A stretch of DNA of 8,886 nucleotides from an uncultured Muribaculaceae bacterium. Lineage in GTDB: Bacteria; Bacteroidota; Bacteroidia; Bacteroidales; Muribaculaceae. Below the pieces are notes generated by a model. It ran no database searches and was not told the origin of the DNA. It saw nothing but the letters and a program-made list of their open reading frames with translations. Below are positions 1 to 6,929 of the stretch, one piece after another. Made by a program: the position numbers and the translations under genes. The DNA lies in assembly GCA_910578805.1 (NCBI GenBank), contig CAJTRS010000031.1:1-8886 (forward strand), read 5' to 3'. The stretch's first letter is position 1; each line of letters opens with the position of its first letter.

Positions 1-155
1 TCTATAACATGAGCGGTATGCTCGTGGGCCGCAAAGATGCCTCTATCCTGGCCGGCCAGAACGCGCAGATCGGCCTCGGCACCGCAGGCGTATATGTGGT
101 GAAGGTGGTTCGCGACGGCAAGCTCCTGCGCTCGGTAAAAGTAATATCCGAATAA
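1..155 (+). CDS. C-terminal end of a T9SS-secreted protein (partial)
   Basis: This is the last 51 codons of a gene that starts before the window; the frame opens at base 3 and stops with TAA at 153-155. The peptide reads YNMSGMLVGRKDA..., then GTAGVYVVKVVRDGKLLRS and VKVISE. That is the end of a type A T9SS sorting domain: a YN-x-x-G strand, a G-[VI]-Y-[VL]-V-K-V strand and a final basic strand. In Bacteroidetes this domain carries a protein across the outer membrane through the type IX secretion system and is usually removed or used for anchoring. The catalytic part is outside the window, so function is unknown. The tail is nearly identical to that of the downstream GH85 enzyme, so a tandem paralogue or another secreted glycan-active enzyme is plausible, but this is inference. 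A terminator lies 34 bp after the stop. Confidence 0.8.
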   Translation, partial: YNMSGMLVGRKDASILAGQNAQIGLGTAGVYVVKVVRDGKLLRSVKVISE

Positions 156-188
156 ACCGCAACAACAGGCTTAAGACCTGAATATATG

Positions 189-224
189 GCAGGCCGGACA
201 TCTGTGTCCGGCCTGCTTTTTTTT
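189..224 (+). terminator. Intrinsic terminator after the upstream T9SS-tail gene
   Basis: A perfect 12-bp stem (189-200 with 205-216, GCAGGCCGGACA and its complement) has a 4-base loop TCTG and is followed by eight T residues (217-224). It lies 34 bp after the TAA at 153-155. It should separate the upstream gene from the GH85 gene, which has its own promoter. Confidence 0.93.
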
Positions 225-264
225 AATTCAGTCCTGATATTGTACGGCGCTGTGTAAAAGACCG

Positions 265-304
265 GTAACGAATATCCTGGCGTTACATGACGGACTTCCG
301 TCAT
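265..304. repeat. Two adjacent inverted repeats upstream of the GH85 promoter
   Basis: Repeat A pairs GTAACG (265-270) with CGTTAC (281-286) around a 10-base spacer. Repeat B begins at the next base: ATGACGGA (287-294) and TCCGTCAT (297-304) flank a 2-base centre, an almost perfect 18-bp palindrome. They sit between the upstream terminator and the promoter, about 50 bp before the -33 element. They lack a T tract, so they are not terminators. A dimeric regulator site is possible, but this is inference. Confidence 0.4.
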
Positions 305-355
305 CTTTATCCGGACAGATTGTTGTTTAGAAGTGTGAAAAGTGATTCAGAATGG

Positions 356-384
356 TTTGTATATTAAAAATTTTGTTAACTTTG
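356..384 (+). promoter_or_regulatory. Bacteroidetes-type promoter for the GH85 gene
   Basis: TAACTTTG at 377-384 matches the Bacteroides -7 consensus TAnnTTTG exactly. TTTG at 356-359 matches the -33 element. The 17-base gap is slightly shorter than usual for this promoter class. Transcription would start near 390, giving an AT-rich leader of about 70 bases before the ATG at 463. The leader has no clear Shine-Dalgarno sequence, as is common in Bacteroidetes. The promoter position also argues against the in-frame ATG at 352. Confidence 0.65.
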
Positions 385-462
385 CGCATGATTGCAATTT
401 TGCAGCGCTATATATTACAAGCAATTACATTATACCAATCAAATTTTAATATATCAATATTT

Positions 463-3400
463 ATGAAAAAAACTTTGCTTTTACTGGGAGCCATGACCGC
501 TTTGTCACCCATGGTTTCTGCCCAACAGCTTGCTGAAGGCTATGTGACCTGGCCATCTTCGGATCAGTTGGCCACATATGTCAAGGCATGGAACGGTGGT
601 GCCGGTTCCATAACTGTTAACGGGAAAGAATGGGAAGATCAGAACTTCTTTATATCCCGTGTGAAACCCCGTGTGAGATATTACAATATCAATACACAGA
701 TATTGCCGATCACGCAGTATAATGCGGCCGACGGGTCGGGAACCGACAAAAGACAGGTAATGTGGGTGCCTATCAGTGAGGCAACATTAAACGGCACCAC
801 AGCCAATGCCCTTCCCAACGGTGTGTTTGATTCGGAAGCATTTTCAATGTGGAGCTATGTGGATCATTACGGCAACTGGACTGCTCCCTACGGTTGGTCG
901 CTCGGCGGATTTGCCGATGTGGCTCACAAAAACGGTGTGGCCGTATCAGGTGTGGCTTCGGTTCCCTTCGGGCCCATAGCATCTAATTGGGCGGCCTGTT
1001 TCAATGAAATACGCAATATTCCTGCCGAATCGATAGGTAAATTCCTCTATTATCATGGTGTTGACGGCTTAGGCTACAACTCCGAATGGAGCGGATTCTC
1101 CCCCGCGGGCCTCATTGACATGCACGATGGTCTGCAGGAGTATATGTCCACCCGCAATCCCATATGGGAAGTTATGTGGTATGCCGGTACTACCGATAAC
1201 GGAAGCTGTATGTTTGATGCCGGTGTGGGCAGCGGCGGCGGCAACACCCGCCTCTTCAATGGTTCCTCCATGTTCCTTAACTACAACTGGAACCGCACTG
1301 GCACTATGGAAAGATCCATAGCACACGCTAAAAACGTCGGACGTAATCCGTTTTTCATCTACGCCGGTATGAACCAGCAGGGTGGCGAGCCCCGCAGCGG
1401 TTCTAACTATGACCTGCTCAAGGATTACCAGTATTCTATAGGTCTGTGGGGTGCTCACTCGGTCAACATGTTCTGGAACGACCGCCAGAATCAGGGTTCG
1501 TCTTCAGATGTGAAGCAGCGTACATATATCAACACCACTGAACAGTGGTTTACAAACGGTGTGCGCAACCCCGCCGTGCATCTGCCGATCCAGACCAACC
1601 GCAGCCATCGTCCCACTCCCGACTGGGCCGGTACTTCGAGTATGATGACCGCCCGTTCGGCCATCAACTGGGCCATCAAGGACGAGCCGTTCTACACATT
1701 TTTCAATCTCGGCAACGGTAAGTTCATGAACTGGAAAGGCGAGCGCATGAACTCCAATGAATGGTACAATATCGGTGTGCAGGACTATCTGCCCACATGG
1801 CGCTGGTGGTTTGCTCCCGCTTACATGCAGAAGACCATTACTGAAAGCTCTGTAAACCTTAACGCCGACTTCGTCTGGGACGACGCCTATGTAGGCGGTT
1901 CATGTCTGCAGATCGCCGGTACCTCGGCCGATGAATATCTCCACCTGTTCAAGACCAACCTCGCGATAGCCAATAGCAACGAAATACGCATAAGCTACAA
2001 GCTCGTGGAAGGCGAAGCCGATGTGGAACTTATCCTTGTGTCTAACAATGAGCCTTCCAAGATTAATGACAAGTGCCGCTTTTCAGTGATGACAGCTGTT
2101 GACGCCGAAATGGAGCAGGACGCATCGTTTGAAGGCTGGGTGACCAAGACATTCACCATCAACCCCCAGGCTTATGCCGCTCTCAGCACCAGCAAAGGCA
2201 ATCTCGGTATGGTGGCTCTCCACTTCAAGAACGCCAAGAACATGAAACTGCACCTCGGTGAGTTCGGCATCTACAAGTCAGCCACTTCTCAGACCGCCAC
2301 TCCCGCGGCTCCTGTTATAACCAACGCCAGGGTTCTTGCCTACAATTACAAGGGCATTGACGGTAAAGTCATCTGGAATATGGCCAACAGCAAAGCTGCC
2401 GGCGAACCCGTTTACAACTCCGATGTCAACACATCTATGTTCCGTGTATGGAGCCAGCAGGAGGGTGAAGAGCCTGTGATGATGGGCATGACCACCTCAT
2501 GGGCCGGTATCGTGTTCTCTGCTCCGGTCAACGGCGACGGTGCCCAGAATATCCGCTTCGGCGTCAGCGCCCTCTCTGCCGACCTGCGCAGCGAGAGTGA
2601 AGTGGCCTGGAGCGAAATGATCCCCATGGGCGAATACCGCATCAACAACGATATCACCATCAACAAATCCATCATCAAGCCGGGCGAAAAGTTCGAGATG
2701 TCCTATAAGGATCCCGGACACGCCGCAGGCACATGGGTGCTTTCCGATGCCCAGACCGGTACAGAGGTATGGAGCGGCGAAGGCCACACCGTAGAGTGCC
2801 CCGGCATTGAAAATTTAGGTGCTTATACCCTGAGTCTCACATGTGAGGGAACCACTACAGAGTTCCCGCGTTATGTATCCATATCCGACTTTGGTGTTGG
2901 CGCTCTTCCCGAAATATACACCATGTCGGTTGACGGAAAAGACGCTGACGACGTTACCGGCGATGTTACCATCAAGATCAATGACAGCAAGACATTCTCT
3001 TACACCGGACGCGCTGCCGACGGTTCGGTATCGCGCGGTATCGATCTTAACGAAAAATGGTTCGGTGTCAATGTAGGCGAGCTCGGTATCCAGTCTAACC
3101 AGTCATTCTCTGTGGCAGCATGGGTGAAATACAACGAACTCCCCGAAGGCCGTTCCAACTTCATCACCGTGGAGAACCGTCAGTCCGGCGGCTGGCCTTA
3201 TGACAACTGGGGCTTCTTCTGGTCACGTATCACCGAAGAGGGCAAATTCGTTCACCCCACTATCGATACCGCATGGGGCATGCGTATGGGTGGCGGTACG
3301 GAAGGTCTGCGTCTGTTCTACCGCTATGATGAATCCAAACTGGACGTAAATGCTTGGACTCATGTGGCTGTGGTGTTCGAATACTCCACAAGCAACCTCA

Positions 3401-4389
3401 TGCGTCAGAAGTTCTACATCAACGGCCGTCTCCAGAAGATCGGTGCATGGGTATATATGCTCAAGAGCCGCGCCGAAGGCATTCTCGGCGATACCAACGG
3501 TGACTGGCGTCCTCTCGAGAAGTGTTTCGCTGCCGCAGGTGAGGGTAACTACGGTTCCGACACCTACGAACCTGCCTTTGTGGCCAACCAGCGTCCGCTT
3601 ACCTCTTCTGACTGGATCGCATTTGGCGGCATGGCATCGTCGATCACAGCTGTCAAAGGTTGCGTAGATGATTTCCAGGTATGGGGCAAAGCCATGACAC
3701 AGGCCGATGTTGAAGCGGCCATGGCAGGTCTCGACGGCAACAACCTGCCTGCAGATGTACTGGGCTATTGGGATTTGGAAGAAAATCCTTCTGACGACCA
3801 TTCATTCCGTGGCAAGACCGGTGCCAATGCTTCCAACAAGTCGCCGAAGGCCTTCTGGTACGGATTGAAGGAAAATTCTAACATGTTTGATCTTGAACTT
3901 GAACCTCAGTTCCTTACCGGCTGTCCTTACATCTCCGGATCGGCCTATCCTATCGAGACCAAGCCGACATGGGAAGCTCGTCGCACCGAAATTTCCGGTA
4001 GCGGTGATGATGAAGCCGGTTCTGCTGACATAAAGTTCACCAAAGCAGGTGATTATGCCGTGAAGCTTACTCTTGCCAACGGCCACGGAGAGGACTCCAA
4101 GACCTATCCGGTGATCAAGGTCGGTGAGATGGGCGCTATAGGAGAGATCGCAACCGACGGCGGTTTCAGCACCTACACTGTTGACGGCACCCTGTTTGTT
4201 GAGTTTGACGCTGACGGCGATTACACCATCGAGGTCTATAACATGAGCGGTATGCTCGTGGGCCGCAAAGATGCCTCTATCCTGGCCGGTCAGAACGCGC
4301 AGATCGGCCTCGGCACCTCCGGTGTATATCTTGTAAAAGTTGTCAAGGACGGTCAGATATTGCGCACCGTAAAGGTGATCAATAATTAA
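463..4389 (+). CDS. Secreted GH85 endo-beta-N-acetylglucosaminidase with T9SS tail
   Basis: The 1308-residue protein should cut the GlcNAc-beta-1,4-GlcNAc core of N-glycans outside the cell or at its surface. The start at 463 gives a clean signal peptide (MKKTLLLLGAMTALSPMVSA, cleavage near A20); an in-frame ATG at 352 lies upstream of the promoter. The GH85 barrel spans about 25-450. GVDGLGYNSEW carries N206 and E208, matching the NxE pair of Endo-A, in which Asn orients the 2-acetamido group and Glu is the acid/base. FYTFFNLGNGKF (410-421) and a PTWRWWF stretch (444-450) are also typical of the family. Then come a jelly-roll module (about 455-600), Fn3/Ig-like segments (about 612-805), a LamG/concanavalin-like domain (about 845-1090), a PKD-like segment (about 1172-1222) and a T9SS type A sorting domain (about 1225-1308). 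It has its own promoter and terminator. The family call is firm; substrate preference and accessory-domain borders are estimates. Confidence 0.9.
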   Translation: MKKTLLLLGAMTALSPMVSAQQLAEGYVTWPSSDQLATYVKAWNGGAGSITVNGKEWEDQNFFISRVKPRVRYYNINTQILPITQYNAADGSGTDKRQVMWVPISEATLNGTTANALPNGVFDSEAFSMWSYVDHYGNWTAPYGWSLGGFADVAHKNGVAVSGVASVPFGPIASNWAACFNEIRNIPAESIGKFLYYHGVDGLGYNSEWSGFSPAGLIDMHDGLQEYMSTRNPIWEVMWYAGTTDNGSCMFDAGVGSGGGNTRLFNGSSMFLNYNWNRTGTMERSIAHAKNVGRNPFFIYAGMNQQGGEPRSGSNYDLLKDYQYSIGLWGAHSVNMFWNDRQNQGSSSDVKQRTYINTTEQWFTNGVRNPAVHLPIQTNRSHRPTPDWAGTSSMMTARSAINWAIKDEPFYTFFNLGNGKFMNWKGERMNSNEWYNIGVQDYLPTWRWWFAPAYMQKTITESSVNLNADFVWDDAYVGGSCLQIAGTSADEYLHLFKTNLAIANSNEIRISYKLVEGEADVELILVSNNEPSKINDKCRFSVMTAVDAEMEQDASFEGWVTKTFTINPQAYAALSTSKGNLGMVALHFKNAKNMKLHLGEFGIYKSATSQTATPAAPVITNARVLAYNYKGIDGKVIWNMANSKAAGEPVYNSDVNTSMFRVWSQQEGEEPVMMGMTTSWAGIVFSAPVNGDGAQNIRFGVSALSADLRSESEVAWSEMIPMGEYRINNDITINKSIIKPGEKFEMSYKDPGHAAGTWVLSDAQTGTEVWSGEGHTVECPGIENLGAYTLSLTCEGTTTEFPRYVSISDFGVGALPEIYTMSVDGKDADDVTGDVTIKINDSKTFSYTGRAADGSVSRGIDLNEKWFGVNVGELGIQSNQSFSVAAWVKYNELPEGRSNFITVENRQSGGWPYDNWGFFWSRITEEGKFVHPTIDTAWGMRMGGGTEGLRLFYRYDESKLDVNAWTHVAVVFEYSTSNLMRQKFYINGRLQKIGAWVYMLKSRAEGILGDTNGDWRPLEKCFAAAGEGNYGSDTYEPAFVANQRPLTSSDWIAFGGMASSITAVKGCVDDFQVWGKAMTQADVEAAMAGLDGNNLPADVLGYWDLEENPSDDHSFRGKTGANASNKSPKAFWYGLKENSNMFDLELEPQFLTGCPYISGSAYPIETKPTWEARRTEISGSGDDEAGSADIKFTKAGDYAVKLTLANGHGEDSKTYPVIKVGEMGAIGEIATDGGFSTYTVDGTLFVEFDADGDYTIEVYNMSGMLVGRKDASILAGQNAQIGLGTSGVYLVKVVKDGQILRTVKVINN

Positions 4390-4421
4390 TAGTTGAGACA
4401 CACATATTTTTATAGTCATGG

Positions 4422-4457
4422 ACCGGCGGCTCCTGTTATGGAGCCGCCGGTTTTTTT
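4422..4457 (+). terminator. Intrinsic terminator after the GH85 gene
   Basis: A perfect 12-bp GC-rich stem (4422-4433 ACCGGCGGCTCC with 4440-4451) has a 6-base loop TGTTAT. The T run 4451-4457 follows. It begins 33 bp after the GH85 stop and lies between two convergent units. On the minus strand no T run follows the stem, so it should act mainly on plus-strand transcripts; the phage genes have no equivalent terminator of their own here. Confidence 0.92.
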
Positions 4458-4471
4458 GTCCGGAACGCCAG

Positions 4472-4921
4472 CTATAGCCACGCCGGGATTATGGAGGCAT
4501 GTGTGGATTCCCGCATCGAGGCTATGGCGCGCAGCCTTTCGGTCAGGGAGGTGAATTCGTCCGAGTATGTGCCGCTCATCTGAGCATCGCTTCCGGCGTA
4601 AACCTCGGCGAGCACATGTGCGGTTATCGCCTGCTCCATAAGCAGCCGCAGAACCATAGGGCCCGGGTGGGGCGGCACGACGGCTGTGATGCTCAGCAGG
4701 TCGCCGTCGGAGTTGTCCATGCTGCAATCGGAAGTCATAGGCATTATGGCGAGGCACACGAGTCCGAACGCCGAACGGACCATCATGTCTATGGCCTCGC
4801 TGTGATCTGCATGGAGCAGAGCCGGACGGTCGGAGCGGAGATGATGGCGCATGGCGGCGCGTGACATGACCTGCATGCGCAGATCGGTTAACGATAGTGA
4901 GATTAAAGTGTGTTGTGTCAT
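4472..4921 (-). CDS. Small phage protein, possibly neck/head-closure type (149 aa)
   Basis: I do not recognise this 149-residue protein by name. The ATG at 4921 is chosen because it follows the end of the preceding gene by 58 bp; the frame is open further upstream only as a shadow of that gene. The protein has no signal peptide. It begins with a mixed helix (about 8-30), then an acidic-hydrophobic helix with HSEAIDMMVRSAFGLVCLAI (about 40-60), a short strand DLLSITAVVP, a helix with VLRLLMEQAITAHVLAEVY, and a last helix around YSDEFTSLTERLRAI. This helix-helix-strand-helix-helix layout resembles small head-tail connector proteins in Bacteroidetes phages, and the capsid, adaptor and portal genes upstream fit that. 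The resemblance is architectural, not a motif match. It is the last gene of the phage block, ending 82 bp from the GH85 stop. Confidence 0.6.
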   Translation of the reverse strand: MTQHTLISLSLTDLRMQVMSRAAMRHHLRSDRPALLHADHSEAIDMMVRSAFGLVCLAIMPMTSDCSMDNSDGDLLSITAVVPPHPGPMVLRLLMEQAITAHVLAEVYAGSDAQMSGTYSDEFTSLTERLRAIASMRESTHASIIPAWL

Positions 4922-4979
4922 AGTGTGTCTGTGTGATGGATCAAGCGGATAATTTACAGGATAAAAAGGAAAGAGTGTC

Positions 4980-5393
4980 TCATGGTCTGAGGCGGTAAAG
5001 GCGGTGCCGGAATCTGATGGCCTGATACAGGCGCAGGGCTGAACGTGGAGCAAGAAAAAATGACGAGGCGCGACCTTCGGCGAGCACACGGGCCAATGCT
5101 TCGGAATCGCTGATGCCGTGGCGACGGCTAAGGGCATCGACACGCAGGTGCAGTTCGGCCCACAGAGCCCGCGCTCCCTTGGGGTTGCCGGCCGACGGAT
5201 CGCCTTGTTTCCTGAGCGCTCGCAAACGTCGCAGTGCATAACCGTAGGTTATGTAATAGCATGGCGCCGGGAGGGCTGCGGCGCGCTCGGCCACCATGGC
5301 GGCGGTAAGTCCTGCGGATTCCGATAATACTTTGCGGCATGCCTCCATAAAGTGGCGGTTGCGCGTGCTTTCGTTAGAAAAAGTTGTTTTCAT
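4980..5393 (-). CDS. Small basic protein with two similar halves (137 aa), unknown function
   Basis: The chosen start is the ATG at 5393, giving MKTTFSNESTRNRHF. An in-frame ATG at 5468 would add 25 Cys/Thr-rich residues that run through an AT-rich, repeat-bearing leader, so it is less likely. The protein is rich in Arg, Ala and Leu and seems all-helical, without a signal peptide or membrane segment. The two halves resemble each other: AGLTAAMVAERAAALPAPCY then YITYGYALRRLRALRK (about 27-62), and HGISDSEALARVLAEGRASS then FFLAPRSALRLYQAIR (about 92-127). Each ends in [YF][YF][IL]x5ALR and then A[LI]R. A basic helical repeat protein beside portal and capsid genes could bind DNA or act in packaging, but no known family is evident. 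A gap of about 100 bp separates it from the portal gene, so it may start its own transcript with the 149-residue gene. Confidence 0.65.
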   Translation of the reverse strand: MKTTFSNESTRNRHFMEACRKVLSESAGLTAAMVAERAAALPAPCYYITYGYALRRLRALRKQGDPSAGNPKGARALWAELHLRVDALSRRHGISDSEALARVLAEGRASSFFLAPRSALRLYQAIRFRHRLYRLRP

Positions 5394-5411
5394 TGGTTTA
5401 ATAACAATAAT

Positions 5412-5470
5412 AACGGGTGTTTTTGTGTTGGTAAAATTACAACAACGGGTGTGCAGAAACCTACACACCC
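5412..5470. repeat. Repeated ACACCCGTT boxes in the leader of the 137-aa gene
   Basis: The gap between the portal stop and the 137-residue gene is AT-rich except for three short GC-rich boxes. AACGGGTGT occurs at 5412-5420 and 5444-5452, exactly 32 bp apart (about three helical turns). GGGTGTG (5447-5453) also pairs with CACACCC (5464-5470) as a 7-bp inverted repeat with a 10-base spacer. No T tract follows on either strand, so it is not a standard terminator. A regulator site or leader hairpin is possible. Confidence 0.4.
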
Positions 5471-5493
5471 TAATGTTAAAAAAGATTTAAGAT

Positions 5494-6894
5494 TCAGATA
5501 CGTGCTATAATCTCGTCACGTTGGCGGCGAAAGGCATTGAAGCTGTCAAGTATGTCGAGAATCGCTATGGAGGAGTTGCGTATTTGTGCGTCGTACATGG
5601 CTGCCGATGTGTTGTGGACGGGCATATGGCCCTGCAGGGCGTCGCTTACACCCGATATCTGCCGGAATAGCTGCATCTGCAGGTTGAGCAGATTGTAGGC
5701 TCCCGATTGCTCGCCCGATGAGATTATCTGCTTCGGTTCACCCTCACCGTAACCGCGCTGATAGGGTATGATGCCGTCACACATGGCCCATTTCCGTCCT
5801 ATATCGTCCCATGTCATGTTTTCAGGTTTCTGGTCTATGGGGAAAAGGAGCACCCCTTTGGCCGATACGCTCATCACGTGGTCCATCAGAGTGATGAGGC
5901 GGTTGATATAACGCTGCTGGTCTATGATGTCCTCCACAAACGAATGCACCTCGCCGTCGGTCAGCGGATAGAACTTCACGGCAAAGGGGTGACGGCCGTG
6001 GCTGTAAGGCGAATCGAACTCATCGAGTATCTCCCCTGAGGGTGCCATGTAGCGGCAGTGCCACCGCATGGTGGTGCGCGCCACCATGTTTATGGCTTCG
6101 CCTCCGTTGCGTCTCCTGAGGGTATTTATGCGGGCTATATCCTTTCGGCGTCCTGCGGGTATTATGAAATAGCGTGCGTTGTCGGCATCGTGGCATTTGA
6201 GTATATTGCGGCTCTCGAGAGTCCACAGTTCGATCACGCGGCAGCGGTGGTCAGGGGCTTCGAAAAATGATGTGGCGGTGGAGTTGCCCGTGGCTCCCGA
6301 TATGGGAGCCGGCTGTACCTCACGGAATATTTCAGAGAGGCGCCGCATCTTGGTGGCGTCGGCACCGCCGAAGCGTATGAGCACCTCGCGCAGGCTCATC
6401 GAGTGGAGCATGCCGGCCAGTTCTATGTCAAGGCCGCGCGGATCGGTGAAACGGTTGACAAAAAACGACTCCGGGCTTACATTGTCGATCCATATGCCGT
6501 TGCCGGCCATGCGTTTCTCGCTGACTATACGCTGTATGGCGCACCCCGATATGAGAAACTCCTCGAGCATGCGGCAGTCAAGTTCGTTCAGGCAGTTGCG
6601 CTCGGCCACCGACCGGTTCACACACGAGTCTGTACCTCTCTCGGCCATGGTGTTGCGGAAATTGCCTATCACGCATTTCACCAGCTGGCGTATCATATTG
6701 TTGGTCAGCGGTCGGCGCCCGCTCAAGGCTGCTATTTCGCCCTCCTCCATTATGCGTCCGTCAGTGTGCCTGACCATGTCGCTCCACTGTCGGCCGTAGG
6801 TATATAGCTTGTACCTGTTGCGCCGTGACCGCAGTTCGGCTCCCGCGCACCATGCCTCGAAGGCAAGATTAAGATATTCGGTGTTTGTGTCCAT
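5494..6894 (-). CDS. Phage portal protein (compact, P22/crAss-like group)
   Basis: The portal forms the dodecameric ring at one capsid vertex through which DNA is packaged and ejected, and it docks terminase and the neck. This 466-residue protein has the N-terminal signature of podovirus-type portals: a basic helix leading into RRNRYKLYTYGRQWSDMV (about 24-41), then RPLTNNMIRQLVKCVIGNFR (about 61-80). NVSPESFFVNRFTDPRGLD (about 138-156) matches the usual portal pattern around the wing. PFAVKFYPLTDGEVHSFVED (about 310-330) is followed by the long helix DIIDQQRYINRLITLMDH. The conserved ISGVSDALQGHMPVHNTSAA segment precedes a final helix ending at DEIIARI. Many relatives continue 100-250 residues past this helix, so the protein seems short at the C-terminus. 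The two other forward frames after the stop close quickly, so no simple frameshift explains it. It starts 35 bp after the adaptor stop. Confidence 0.82.
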   Translation of the reverse strand: MDTNTEYLNLAFEAWCAGAELRSRRNRYKLYTYGRQWSDMVRHTDGRIMEEGEIAALSGRRPLTNNMIRQLVKCVIGNFRNTMAERGTDSCVNRSVAERNCLNELDCRMLEEFLISGCAIQRIVSEKRMAGNGIWIDNVSPESFFVNRFTDPRGLDIELAGMLHSMSLREVLIRFGGADATKMRRLSEIFREVQPAPISGATGNSTATSFFEAPDHRCRVIELWTLESRNILKCHDADNARYFIIPAGRRKDIARINTLRRRNGGEAINMVARTTMRWHCRYMAPSGEILDEFDSPYSHGRHPFAVKFYPLTDGEVHSFVEDIIDQQRYINRLITLMDHVMSVSAKGVLLFPIDQKPENMTWDDIGRKWAMCDGIIPYQRGYGEGEPKQIISSGEQSGAYNLLNLQMQLFRQISGVSDALQGHMPVHNTSAAMYDAQIRNSSIAILDILDSFNAFRRQRDEIIARI

Positions 6895-6929
6895 TTGTGA
6901 GGATTAATGTCAGGTTTATCTATAATATG

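Noticed and set aside
352..462. N-terminal extension of the GH85 frame from an ATG at 352
   Set aside because: It would place the start before the -33 element and bury the signal peptide 37 residues into the protein. The ATG at 463 gives a standard signal peptide and lies downstream of the promoter.
3223..3801. 192-residue open frame on the minus strand inside the GH85 gene
   Set aside because: It lies entirely within a well-supported gene, antisense to it, with Cys/His-rich shadow-like composition and no domain. The same holds for the 205-residue frame at 3802-4419.
4922..5239. Upstream extension of the 149-residue frame
   Set aside because: This stretch overlaps the 137-residue gene in another frame and has a Cys/Pro/His-rich composition typical of a shadow frame. 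The ATG at 4921 follows the preceding stop cleanly.
6292..6310. GGCTCCC / GGGAGCC inverted repeat in the portal gene
   Set aside because: The 7-bp stem lies inside coding sequence (the PAPISGA region), has no T tract, and is short enough to be chance in GC-rich DNA.
6179..6807. Plus-strand open frames of 206 and 134 residues opposite the portal gene
   Set aside because: The minus-strand frame has clear portal motifs. The plus-strand products are Ser/Arg- or His-rich with no recognisable features, as expected of antisense shadows in GC-rich coding DNA.
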